Under the pieces are notes generated by a model, which was not told where the DNA came from, made no database searches, and saw only the letters and a list, made by a program, of their open reading frames with translations. A stretch of DNA of 64,000 nucleotides. It comes from Sthenelais limicola (taxonomy: Eukaryota > Annelida > Polychaeta > Phyllodocida > Sigalionidae). Made by a program: the position numbers and the translations under genes. Below are positions 21,401 through 33,800 of the stretch, one piece after another (the first letter of the stretch is position 1; every line of letters starts with the position of its first letter). Where the stretch lies: assembly GCA_942159475.1 (NCBI GenBank), contig OW804098.1:111668620-111732619 (forward strand), given 5' to 3'.

Positions 21401-23833
21401 CATGTATAAGTAGGCTTGCACAGTCCTAGCTAGTTAAGTATAATTAGCAGTTTTAAGTAATGAGATAATAGGTGATAATTAATAATTAGTATAAATATAA
21501 TGAGGTTACACAATGTTACGTAATGTTTGATAACACTACTGTGCTCATTGTATAGTTAGGTAGCCAACAATTCTTTTACCACGCATATTAGTTCATTTGC
21601 AAAATTAATTATAACAGTTTCTTCCTGTACATAGCCTAATGCTTTTCACATGCATGTTTTATTTTTAGAAAAAGAAATCATTGTGGTAAGTACCTTCATA
21701 TCCTATTATGAAAGTTGGTTTCCCATAATGATCATTATGCAATACAGCTCTACTAGTAGCAAGGGCTTGTGGCCAGCCTAAATGGAGCATATGCATATAG
21801 GGTCCAACTTCCCATGACATTTCCCCAACAACCAGGTAAGTGTAAGTATAAATTAAACTTGGTGGGTTTGATGCTAATGCAAAACTCCATCCTATGGGCC
21901 ATGGGTCTTGCTCAGAGCAACCAACAACATAACCACATGTTTCACTATTGACAACAAGTGGGGAAGATTTGTTGTAACGATCATGACAGTTCTTGTGTAA
22001 GTGGTCAGCTGCAATATGTAAAAACAGATGAATTAATTACTTCACTTAGAAGGGAAATCTCTTGGATGGATAATCTTATATTAGTGACAACAGAAAGTTA
22101 TAGAGATAGTGAAATTAAACTTTTTGTTTTCAACAAGTTGTGTAAACATTGTAGATATGAGATGGTCAAAAAAACAAAAATATATGTTTGACAGATAAGT
22201 GTGAGTTATAGTTGTTTTCCACAAGAGAAATTTGCCACATAAAATCTTTTGTCTCAACCTCAATATTTTGCAAACCACAGATGGCTCTACACATTGGCAC
22301 TGTGGGTAGTAATCCCATCATCAGGTCATCATGAGGTAGAACATTATATATTTGCATAAAAACAAAAATCTATGGCAGAATACTTACCTGGGATGCATTG
22401 AAAGCCCTTAAAGAAGTTTCGAGGGTGTATAGGTTGAATGTTGGATTCATGGAATGTATAAGTTTGTTTTCCAACCGATCTTGTATAAAATTCTCTGAGT
22501 AATCGTCTAGTATAAATTTCTGCATGATGAGATGAAAATAATAAAGGTGCCAAAACCTTCCCATCTGGACACTGAACATCCCAAAGTTGTTGATTATCTG
22601 CTTGTTTCCTGTAGCCTAAATAGTGAGAACAATTTGTGGTTTAATCTTGATTCGAGGGAAACAAAGTCACTGAATGCATCATTTACAATAGGCCCATTCT
22701 GTGAATAGTAAAACCATGTAATTGTTGCATTTGTTAAGTAATTGATATATTGAAACGGGTCAGCAGTAGGAATAATTGATGATTGTGTACAACAAAAGCT
22801 GTAATATTCTAAGATTTTCCACTTTTTGTTCCAAAGTTTTGACTTAATTGGCACAAACTTTGAAGGATCTTTTATTTTGTTTGGTTGTTTTGTTACAGGG
22901 CTACATAAAAGCTACACAGTGTCTTTTACTGTGGTGGCTTCAGTTAAATATTATTATCTACTGGTGGCTGATTTTTTTTGCCTGTTCTAAACTCGAATTC
23001 TTGTATAAACATGATTAGATGCAGAATATTGATATATTTAATCATATAGGTTATATATATATATGTGATACTCTTTGAAATAAAAATAATTATAATAATG
23101 ATTAATATTGAAAATCAGTGAGGCAAGAGAGGACATGCGTTCAGCTTTAGCCTCTTGGCAGATCCTATAACCACCAATATACTAATTATATACTAATTTA
23201 TATAGACCCCTTTTGCATGCCCCTCCATCTCACGTTGCAGACTGCCCCATACAATTATCACATTTTGAAACTATATTTCAATCATTGTTACATTCCCTTT
23301 CATTAAAATCAATATTATTGTATACAATTGCTAATTATACAAATGTATTCTTAACAACCCAGTTAACTACATTTACATTAGAGGTAACTTGGTATCGCTG
23401 TATGTCGGGGTTGCCGGAGCTTGAAATATGTTGATTATCAAAAACTTAATAATAGTTGATGATAGTTTTATTGTTGACTCAAGCCTTTGGGCTATTGTGA
23501 GCCTTCATCAGAAGTGGCGTCAATTTTAATTTATTCAATTGGTTTTCATGAAAATATACAATTTGCTTTCACTAATCCTCTCAAATAAAACATATTAAAG
23601 ATGAAAATAAGATTCACAATACATTAGAATATACTGCAATAAACTAAAGTTACTCAGATCTTTTAGAGGAACTAAGCAGAAGTAGGGGACCTGATTCATA
23701 ATATACCCATGGAAATCTGTAGTAATAGTTATACCACTGTGACTGTGTACAAAAACAGTTAATACTTACATATTGTGTTTACCAATGGCATCAGAGCCAT
23801 AACCAACAGTTGTCCCAGTATAAAAGAGGCCAT
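15456..23833 (-). CDS. R2: receptor-like membrane protein, ectodomain type alpha, tail type I
   Basis: Exons (5' to 3'): signal 23770-23833, A 22388-22615, B 21694-22008, C 18547-18822, D 16759-16837, E 16122-16492, F 15456-15706. All junctions are GT-AG, phases 1-1-1-1-2-1, 527 aa. Residues 1-21 are a signal peptide (M-A-S-F-I-L-G-Q-L-L-V...). A and B (22-202) are the six-cysteine ectodomain. C (203-294) has W-K-H-E-D-C-W-R-R-R-Y and a Thr/Pro stalk. D (295-321) is a transmembrane helix ending K-H-K. The tail has Pro-rich repeats with P-P-R-P-P-A-R-D-N (PxxPxR, SH3 type), then Y-Y-D-V-A-L-P, Y-D-D-A-F and V-D-N-P-L-Y (NPxY). Introns carry two antisense LINE pieces and a foldback pair. The ectodomain is closest to R3, the tail to R4. 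Ligand unknown. Confidence 0.78.
16122..16492 (-). CDS. R2 tail exon E with internal Pro-rich repeats
   Basis: A 371-nt exon against 155 nt for the orthologous exon of R4. The extra length comes from tandem copies of a module read as N-H-T-E-S-L-S-P-P-V-T-Q-T-E-S-P-N followed by P-P-R-P-P-A-R-D-N, present about two and a half times. Each copy adds an SH3-type PxxPxR site. The donor chosen (CTG|GTAAGG) is the one that keeps phase with exon F and is conserved in R4. Confidence 0.7.
17169..17800 (+). mobile_element. LINE 3' end, antisense in the R2 C-D intron
   Basis: The open frame 17169-17396 encodes a typical LINE RT C-terminus (K-R-S-L-I-Y-R-G-P-I-L-W-N-S-I). A 3' tail follows, with GGAAGAGCTGT...GACAGA and AAATGGAAATAAAG near 17690-17780, a motif pair also present at 20955-21060. 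Palm domain absent. Confidence 0.65.
19399..20300 (+). pseudogene. Broken LINE reverse transcriptase, antisense in the R2 B-C intron
   Basis: Starts in the palm (W-F-V-S-Y-L-T-D-R-K-Q-R-V), then passes from C-G-V straight to Y-F-T-D-D-M-V-V. The usual P-Q-G-S-x-L-G-P block between them is missing, and the catalytic Y-A-D-D is altered to F-T-D-D. The thumb follows (Y-L-G-V-D-I-D). A frameshift near 20050-20170 then moves the C-terminal block (F-R-K-S-F-V-Y-Q-A-P-T-L-W-N-N-L) into another frame. A dead copy. Confidence 0.8.
20667..20795. repeat. Foldback element 1
   Basis: Imperfect inverted repeat: TTTAGTCCCC...GGTTGG at the left pairs with CCAACC...GGGGACTAAA at the right, and inner arms with GCATAGAG / CTCTATGC also pair. 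GC-rich relative to its surroundings. Probably a small non-autonomous DNA element. Confidence 0.65.
20800..20924. repeat. Foldback element 2
   Basis: A second inverted repeat lying 4 bp after the first: TTAGAGCC...TTATTGTCC...GGCCCTCTAAGCC pairs with GGCTTAGAGGGCC...GGACAATAA...GGCTCTAA. Shares the core GGCCCTCTA with its neighbour. Confidence 0.65.
20996..21090 (+). repeat. Pyrimidine microsatellite and LINE-type 3' tail
   Basis: (TTC)n at about 20996-21018, followed by ATGTGAAATGGAAATACAATCTTA and (ATA)n. This resembles the 3' end of the LINE fragment near 17760. Confidence 0.45.
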
Positions 23834-24094
23834 GCTTTCTTCCTTACAAATCAACTAGTCCACAAAATACCTGAGTTGCTTCAATATAGGTTAAAACATT
23901 TTATGTCCAAGTATATGATCACCTAGGGATAATCCTATTTACCCCAGTGTAACCCATAACGCAACCTCTTCAACTTCAACTTAGTTGTGGCTGAATGTGT
24001 TCCCAGTTGAGAAGGAGGTCACAATGCTTCCTCGTCTCACTGGGGTGATGTCATACGGAGTGTAACCTCAAGAGGTATTGTGGCTGTGTACTAC

Positions 24095-24122
24095 TGACCT
24101 CTTTTAGTGTAAGTTATATATT
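24095..24122 (-). promoter_or_regulatory. R2 core promoter candidate
   Basis: AATATATAA (24114-24122) lies about 280 bp upstream of the R2 ATG. GGTCAGTA, an initiator-like TCAGT word, follows with its A at 24095. The same pair stands at the same place upstream of R3, R4 and R5. This TATA word is the weakest of the four. Confidence 0.4.
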
Positions 24123-27100
24123 CAAGCCTACCTTCCTCCAGGCCCTTTTTCAGGGCAGGCGCTTATTATGGGGAATGAGAATTATTGCATTTGATGTAAG
24201 ACTTTGTCCAATAAAATTTCTCTTATATACATATTTTTTTTAATATGGTTGATAATTACAGTTTGTTGCATTGTTCAAAATTCTCTCCCCCCCTCCCCTA
24301 CCGACCATTCACCTGTTTTCGACAATGTTTCTGGTTGATTCTCTCCCTATAAAAAGATGAGTCTATGCCAGAAGTATACCAGTGTCAACAGAATTACACA
24401 AACTGCCTCCAGTGACCTCAAATACAGTGATCTAGAATCAACTATAAAAATCCCCGCCATGCACTGATTCACACTGTATTGTGATCCCCACTCCAACCCC
24501 TGGCATGAGGATTGTCCCCATTTATGGGCCATTTCACATGAATGTGTACAGTTGGAGTGTATGCTACATTATTAAATATTTATGATCAAAAGAATCCTTT
24601 TCTATTTTGTCTTCAACCATTCTCCACCTTTCAGAATGTCGATTGGATAATTTATTAAAATTTGATAATTTTATGTCACTATTTCATTTTCTATTTTCCA
24701 ATTTCCCAAACACTAAAAATAACATTTTAAAATCCCTTTTTATATTTTTGTTTAACAAACTAACTAAAGGTTGACTGAATCATATGAAAAGAGTATTTTC
24801 TCATGAAGTATGTGTTAATTGGTTATACAGGATTAGTTTTAACTGTTGCCATGGTAAGAGATCTTTGATTTATATTTTGATATTGGTAAATTGGTTATAT
24901 TTAAAGTAAAGACTCAAATACATTCCTATACTCTGTGTCGTGACTGTCTAGACCGTGTGTACACATTGAGCATACTTTTTTTTCCAGATATAGTGGTCAT
25001 GGGGAAATCCAATGATGCACTAAAGGTCTACAACATATATTGATGACAAAAATCTCTTTATTCAGGGGAGAAGAACACATCTCATTCTTTCGAATGATTT
25101 CCGTTTGCACACTTCTCGTCATGCATAGTTTACATCGTTACATAGAGTGCAATTTAATATAATAAGTTTCCAATGGTGTTCATGTACCAAGTTAACAGCA
25201 TAAATTCCTTATAATTATAGTTATATATATGTTTTACACCAGGTGAAATAATGAAGAGATGGAATGGATGAGTGGAATGATAGTTTACAGACTAGTCGTA
25301 ACATCTTTTCTTTTACTGAACTGAGTAAAAAATGGTTGCTGTCAGCAACAGTTCCATGTAGAGACATAGCAGTCATTTGGAATACGAATTTATTCAGTTG
25401 GATTCCTTGTCATAAACAAGAAACATGGTTTATTACCAGGAAAATTTCGGTTTCTCCATTATTATTGTATAGCCCTGTCTACGTCAATAAAGAAATAAGA
25501 ATTTCCAAGTATTTGGTTCGCTAGACCTAAATCAGACCAACAAACCTACCTCAGAAAGCGATATCATATCACTATTAACATTGTTAGCACAATCACCCCA
25601 ACCCTTTAATGAAAGATGGGCACAATCAGAACTCAGAGTCAAAAGGTTGAGCATTTAGTCAGTTTATTTTTGTACTTCTAATCCTAATACCGAATCTGCA
25701 GAAAAGAATTGACGAAATGGTGGCGAACATTGTCAAAATGGACTGTTTCCATGGTAACAGATGATTTTCTTTGTATTTTAGCAAATAAAAGGTTTTTAGT
25801 GTCCCATTTCTACACTATCCTCATAATTAATAGCCTAATTATGACATCGAGGTAGGAAAGGCTCTATACATGAGCCATGTAAATTTCCCAAACTTTCCAC
25901 GCAGTTAACTTTGGCTTCAAGTGAGGTTACCATGGCCTTTGTTTTCCTCGAATAATTTTTGCAAGGAAGGTAGAAGCGAATCTATTTAAATTACTGCAAT
26001 CTGCTCGCTCTCTCTGCTTCGACCCAATTACATTTTATTATTTGGTGATGCAACTTGAATTATTTGGTGATGCAACTTGAATTACGGCCGCCTATTTGGC
26101 GACACAACGTTGTTGTTGTCATAGAAACACTTCCTAGCAACATGCCCGAGATAGTTTTCCACTGCTTTCATGCAAGCAGGAGATGGAAGATGGGGGAAGT
26201 TGTAGGGGATGGGGCCGGGTGGGGAAACGGGGTAGATGGGAGGATAAAGAGCCGAGGACGAGGGAGGGGAGGGAAGGGGTTTTTGTGTCACCTGGATGTC
26301 TACCCAATGATAAACGAGGACAGCTATCAATAATGTGACAAAACTTGGGAATAAGAATATATGAGGGCTATCATTGGTTTTCGAATCAATGACCTTTGTT
26401 TTTTTCTTTCTTTTACGGCCAAGACATTTAACGGTTTTGACCTTGATCAAGTTCAAGGTAACCAAAAATGACCTTGAAGTATTAAAATAGCAAAACTATT
26501 AAATGTGACATCCTATTGTATCTTATGAAAATATTGCGATAGGGAACAAATAACAACTGGCATTAGGGGAATTCCGGTGTCATTGGAATGTCCATTGCCA
26601 TTGTGAAGTGATCTTGATATTTAAGTATATAAAATGGTAAAGCTTCGATCTGGATGATGCAATGAAGTAAATGAGAAGCAACAAGGTCAGATGCGGTTTC
26701 AATAATAACTAACTTTGATCCTGTGAATTCATGCATATGTATACTAACATAGGTGGCTAGACATACTGATTGTGTAATATGAGACATGTGCAGACGGCCT
26801 GTCGCCTGCCCTTTATGTTATACAATTGTTATCTAATACCTTAGTGATAGGGCGACAGGTGTCGGCTAACCTTAACTGTTATCTTACATGCATGACATAT
26901 ATTCACAATAATATTCATGTTTCCTAAAGTTATGGAATATCATATCATACCGCATATTAATATTCATATTCAAGTATGCAATAGTATATCATAAGTAACA
27001 TTATGTAACATTATGTAATCAAATTAATGAATAAAGGTAAAAAGAAAAGCTGGTACAACTATGGTAAGACTTGCGTGTAGGGACCAGATATTTAAATTTG

Positions 27101-27329
27101 TATGTTCCTGGTCTATGTATTTAGATTTGTTGAATCATTTTAGAGCTGAATTTTGCTGTGACTGAAGTTGGTATAACAGGGCTTTAGGGGCAATGTCATA
27201 TATATTATATATATCAAATATCAAATGTTGGTCCAAATTTAGGTTTAAGTTATTTATCTCTGAAACTATTTATCTGTAAAATGCACAATGTAATCATGTG
27301 ATAGGGCTCCAAGATGCCTTCCATTAGAT

Positions 27330-27520
27330 ATCTTGTCAATGACCTTGCTCAAGGTCAGGGTCAACATTTTCAAGGTCAAACATTGTGATATATGGTAAGT
27401 ATTTGTCACTAGATTACACTTTAATCATGTGACAGGGCTCTAAGAGGCCTTTTATTAGATATCCTGTCAATAAACTTTGTCAACATAAAGGTTACCATTT
27501 CCAAGGTCAAATCTGAGATT
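27330..27520. repeat. Degenerate repeat with TCAAGGTCA words
   Basis: Two similar units of about 120 bp (each with GTGAYAGGGCTC, a ...TTAGATATC.TGTCAAT... block and CAAGGTCAA). TCAAGGTCA is also the nuclear-receptor extended half-site of the SF-1/ERR type, but here it comes with a dispersed repeat. Confidence 0.45.
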
Positions 27521-27823
27521 GTGGTCTGAATTTTACTAATAGGCATGTTTCAGTTGCCATTGTAACTTCAGATTCCGAGAACATGTCACTTAGTAGATAT
27601 TCTTCCTCTAACCCCTAAAATATCTCTCACTAGTTACCATGGAAACATGCTATAACTCCACAACAAGTCTCTCAATATGAGAACATCTGAAGAACCGGTT
27701 TAGAACTGTGAGTTGACATGGGCACATTGCAGAAAAGCTGCCAATAATGGTCTTTTAAGTATGATGTCACTGGCACTTTAACCAAGGTAATACGTGTTTA
27801 GTAATAGGACGTCAAAGGAGGTT

Positions 27824-30800
27824 TCATCGAATTAAACTTTGGTAAGTATTTTGATTATTGGGATTTCGAGGAGCATGTACATCAGAATGACTTATGCTAT
27901 TGACATTATTCACAGTTTGTCTGGTAGGTGTATCATATACTTCTGCATAGTCATTGTCCTCCACATTGACATATGTGGCCTGTGTGGAATGGGAAGATGC
28001 TGGTCCTGAGTATGCTGCAGATTCTTGTGTATTGTTCTTGGTGGAATGGCCCTCTGAGGAAGACCTTTTGTTTTTTATTTGGCACTGTATGATGCCCCTG
28101 AAAAATACAAAAGCTTTATTGTTACAATCCAAATTATTTAAGCATATTAAGACATGTTTAATTATGTATCAATGAAATGAACATGCTGTAAAACAGCCTT
28201 CCTCAAGCAGGACTCATACCCTGAATCCCCAGAATTGTAACACACTGAAATAACTAAACTAGATGTCTATAAATAGGTGAGTGAGTGAGATTGGTTGCTT
28301 TACGCCCTCATCAACACATTTAATATGGTTATATCAATGGCGGGAGAGCTGAGAGAGAGGCAGTTTATGTTCATACCCAGGAAATAGATATAGAGATGAA
28401 GGGAGAGAGAGACAGAGAAAAGAGACAGAAAGGCACTTTCTGGTCATACCCAGGACCGCATGTCTATAAATATTTAGATACATAATATTATATTTATTTA
28501 AGTGATACAACAAATGGGAACGAGAAATTATGTCACATAATGACTCATAATTATAAATGATGAATATACAGATGAGAAATAAAATACATACCGGCATTTC
28601 AAAATTATTAATGTTAAAATGAAAATGAAGAACAATAGGGGGAAAATGACTGCAATAGGTAGAAAAGCCCCTGAAAATGAAAGAATTTGAGTTAGGCATA
28701 ATTCAAATTCTACCTGAGTACAAAGTTTACTTTATTTTACTGTATTTCATCCAAAGCAGTATACACTCATGAAGACTGAAAATCTGAAAATTGCCAAATG
28801 TAATTAAGTAACATGTATCTCACCTTTACTACCACATGCAAACAATTTGTATATTCATATAACATAAATAAATACTGTACCCACCATTGTCCATAGGTGA
28901 AGGTGGTCCTCCAGGCTGTTCAATTACTGATGTTGCTTGGGTGCTAGATGGTGCATAGGGTTGTAGTGTGTCTGTTATAGAAACATCAGGCAGTATATTT
29001 GGTGTTTGATGGGATGTGACTTGCTGTAGATTAGTTGTAGAAATACCAGGCAGTTTTGTTGTAACTGGATGTGGTGGTCTGCCATCTATACATCTATGCA
29101 GTGGTGTGTCCTGGTACATCACTGTATCAGGGTAGTGCCTCCTCCAACAGTCACCATGTTTCCAGTCTGATAGATGCAGGGTTGGGGCCTCATATCGAGC
29201 AAATACTGCAATGTATGAATAAAGTTATGCTGAAATGATTATAACTCCCTGTATTCAAACACATAAGGAATGTAAAATTAATCAATCTCTCTGCAATGTT
29301 TTTACCATCTGAGCTACCATTACCATCTTATATATGATCAATGCATTGCTACATTTATCCTGGACCTTCAACTGTGCTCCACTCCCAAAAGTTTGGTTGT
29401 GCTAACTCTAATATTTAAAGAATCCAGTTTTTAGAGAGAGCCAGTGTGACTTCTTACAAGAATCTATGATGATGTCATAGCTACTTCTTACATTTTCAAC
29501 AATCTACACTGATTCATTGGGGACTTTCTTCAATAGAGCAATACTCTTTTAACGGTTTAAAGGTTTCCCCTGCCTAGGACATTATTGGCTGCACTTTTTT
29601 CACGGGCGCAGTAATTAAGGGTGCATTTCAAAAACGTTAGGACTGGGGTATTAATATGAAACACAAGACTGCATCCTGCCAACTGAATTTCAAAAGCATT
29701 TCCATACACATCAGGAAAATGGTGTAATGAAAAACGCTATTTCTCCTGAAAAGAAAATGATTTTCTAACCAAAAATATATCGTTTTTTCAACGATGGGTT
29801 TTGAATAGGAAAAATATGTGAGAAAATTTACTGGTAAATTAGGGAACACAAAATTTACAAATTTTCAGCGAGATAGAATATTGATTGTTTGGGTGACCTA
29901 CAGAAAACATCAAAATAAAGCATGAATTGAGAAAGAATAACTCTTCTTCCCAGTAGATTTATCACCCATTCTCCCAAAAGTGGTGCAACCGACCCTGAGC
30001 ATCAAAAACATATATATATATATACTTTTGTGTATCAATGATGTATATTTCTTTAATTATAGACTATCAAATCAAGGAAACTACTCAAATAATCACTACC
30101 CAACTTTTTGTTATATCGGAAACAAATCTAATTAAATTGATATAGATGAATACAATTCATGATTTGGAATGCAGGATTAAACCAAACAAAATGATATATT
30201 AAGGTTAAATATACTGGCGGAATGTATGCTCATAACCTTGTTAAATTAAAAATGGCCGAATTACAGAGTGAAAACGTTGCCAGACATTAAATCAAAGTAT
30301 TATGGTGTATCTCTCTGTTGTTGATACTACTGTGTAAAGATTACTAGGTCATTTATCACCATTAACCACATATTCAAGGGAATATTGGACCGACGTGATC
30401 AGGACAACGTGATCACACCGTTCACATCTATTCATGTTAAATATGACTTGTGTTCATGTTTATACATCTTTTTACTTCATTCAACTACTATCTTACTGAT
30501 GTTTGACAAACAGATAGAGTCTGTGGTCAACCCCCAAAGGACTTGGAAGTTTGTGGTGAGGAGGGAAGAGGTTTATGGCATGTGATAGAGGATGAGCGAT
30601 AGCAAGTTCTCTATTACCAAGTTCAAAATAGAGTGTAGTTGTAGAGCCTAATGAGAATGTTGTATGAGGGACCCTATTGCACTGTCCAAGATGTGTTTTT
30701 TCCGTGGCCAATGAGGCAATGGGCAACTGGGTTACGACAAAAAACAAACATCAAGGACAGTGTCCCAAGTACCACATTCAAATTTATGTTCTATATTTAC

Positions 30801-33800
30801 TCTCACATTGCTATGTATAAGTTCACAGCTGTGTACTGGGGGTGGGGGGAAGAGGAAATTACCACACTACTCCGGCCCATACAAATAGTATGTGGTACAT
30901 ACAGCAACATGGAGTAAATAGCTAGCCTATCATTTATTTATCACATATCTTAATATATTTGTTAGGAGAACTCTTATCAATTTCTTCCTGCACATAGCCT
31001 AATGATTTTCACATACATGCATTTCTGAGAAATAGAAATCATTGCATTATCTACCTTCATATCCTATGATGAAAGTTGGTGTCACATTATGATTATTATG
31101 CAATGCAGCGCTAGTACCAAGGGCTTGTGGCTGGTCTGAATGGAGCATACGCATATTGCTCCCAACTTCCCATGACATTCCTCCAACAACCAGGTAAGTG
31201 TAAGTATAAATTAAACTTGGTGTTTCTGATGCTAATGTAAAACTCCATCCTGTGGGCCATGGGTCTTGCTCAGAGCAACCAACAACATAACCACATGTTT
31301 CACTATTGGCAAAAAGTGTGTAAGGGTTGTTATAACGATCCTGACAATTCTTGTGTAAGTGGTCAGCTGCAATATGTAAAAACAGATGAATTAATCACTT
31401 CACTTAGAAGCGAAAATATTGGATGGATAATCTTATGTTGGTGACAATAAAAAGTTATAGAGATAGTGAAATTAAACTTTTTGTTTTTAACAAGTTGTGT
31501 AAACATTGTAGATATGAGATGATCCAAAAAAACAACAAATTATGTTTGACTGATAAGTGTGAGTTATAGTTGTTTTCCACAAGAGAAATGATATTCTCTA
31601 TTTATTATCTACTTGTAATTTGCCATATCAAATCTTTTGCATTAACCTCAAGATTTTGATAGCAAATTTGTCTAAGCCACCACAGGTGGCTCTACGCATT
31701 GACACAGTGGGTAATCATCAGGTAGAACAATATGTATTTGTATAAAACCATAAATCTATAGCAGACAACTTACCTGGAACGCATTGAAACCCCTTCAAGA
31801 AGTTTAGAGGGTGTATAGGTTGAATGTTGGATTCATGGAATGTATAAGTATGTTTTCCAACTAATATTCTATATAATCCTCTGAGTAATCGTCTAGTATA
31901 AGTTTCTGCATGATCAGATGAATATAATACAGGTGCCAAAACCTTCCCATCTGGACACTGAACGTCCCAAAGTTGTTGATTATCTGCTTGTTTCCTGTAG
32001 CCTAAATAGTTGGAACAATTTGTGGTTTAATCTTGATTCAAGGGAAACAAAGTCACTGAACCAGCCATTACAGCAAGCCTGTTCTGTAAATAGTAAAACC
32101 ATGTATTTGGTGCATTTGTTAGATAATTAATATGTTGGATAAGCAATAGAAATAATTGGTAATTGAAAAGAATGATAAATGTGTGAATTTGTGTGCAGCA
32201 AAAGCTGTAATATTCTAAGGTTCTAAGATTTTCCACTTTTTGTTCACATATTTTGGTGACTCTTGACACAAATTTTGGAGGAATTTTGTTTGGTTGGTTT
32301 TGTTATAGGGCTTCATATAATAGATAAAACCAGTAATAACAACAACTTCATAACACCTCTGAAATCATCATTTACCAAATGACCAAGATCAATATACAGC
32401 GATATCTATTCCCCTCTACTCATTATAACAATGATTAATATTGAAAATCAGTCAGGCGTTTGTCTCTATTGCCAAATCCTATAACTACCAATATACTAAT
32501 TTTATAACACATTATTAGCCGATCTTTGGATTCTGCTGGGGTTTTGGATAGTGATAAATTACTGTTTTGACCGGATGTAGTCACTTCGGATAGCGGATGA
32601 AGTATGAAGTTCTGGTCACCTTAAAATCATTCCTCCACTGTTTCCGATGGAAATATTAGCCATTTTAAAGTAATTTAAGCCTAGGCCTCGCCATAACGTG
32701 ATGACAGTAGACATCAGTTTGTTGATGTGTGGGCACTTTTGAATGAAAGAAGAGTGTGCTAAATAGACTACAGTACACAATGCAACGCCACATGCACACT
32801 GCACAAAGGGGCTATGCCGAAAGTCTCCACATCTCTTCCGCTCTGCCTTGCTCGCTCAAGGCATCTGAAATCGCCACTCCTTGATTCACATGGACTAAAA
32901 CTTCGCTATCGGGGGGTAAAACTATATTTAAATCATTTCTACCTATTCAGATTTTTGATTTATTTCTTTTTTAAGTCGCTAGACACACTAACACCGCCGA
33001 ATAGATCAAGGTCAAGGTCGCCATAATGTGGATGCGCCCCTACAGTTCAGAGTTCAAGGTCGGTTTGGGGACTTTCAAATGAAATCCTATGTGCGCTATA
33101 TAGACTACAGTACACAATGCAACGCCAAGTGCACTGTGCACAGAGTGGCTATGCCGAAAGTCTCCACACTGCTTCCGCCTTGCTTGCTTGAACGTAAACA
33201 CGTATGGCTTCTGAAATTGCCATTCATTGATTTCTTGATTTCAGTAGACTAAATCTTCGCTATTGGGGTAAAACAATAGTACAAGCATTTCTACCGATTC
33301 AGATTTTTTATTTATTTTGTTTTTAAGTCCCTAGACCCACAGAACACGGCATTCGTAAACCGGGAGTCTCAAGCTTTTGCCTCGCGACATTAGAGCCCCG
33401 GACACTTGGGCCTTTGGACCGTAATACCCAAGCAGCGAGAGCTACTAATAGTGTGGGCCTTACCGTCTGATTTTGGGGGGCTAGTGTCCGGATTCCGTTG
33501 GTTGCATGTAAAAAGTGGAAGGTTCGTTTTCTTATGGAACGGAGAGTGCAGCTGACATAACCGACATTCTGAAGTTATAAGTATGTGTACATATGTGATA
33601 TTGGTTTGACAGAGGTAAAATAAACTAAATACTAGAATGTGATGGTTTGAATTGTGTAAAATATGCTGATTTGGACGTTATAAAGATGGCGTTTTGATTT
33701 GGTCCTTTCCGTGTAAGAAGTAAAATAGTAACCCATGTATTCGAGTGGAGGAGCTAAATTATTGCAGTTCTTCATGCTGTAAGTACATCTAAAACGTTTT

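Larger units (their letters stand above)
23834..27823. other. Spacer between R2 and R3
   Basis: No supported gene. The half next to R2 (to about 25600) is the duplicated 5' flank shared with R3, R4 and R5 (for example TTCACACTGTATTGTGATCC at 24470-24490 and GGTCATGGGGAAATCCAATG near 24997). A 22-bp tandem pair lies at 26037-26081, and TCAAGGTCA-type words cluster at 26420-26480 and 27330-27520. Confidence 0.5.

Noticed and set aside
23213..23434. Open frames between 22.9 and 26.8 kb.
   Set aside because: No homologous exon, no splice context shared with paralogues, and AT-rich composition; chance frames.
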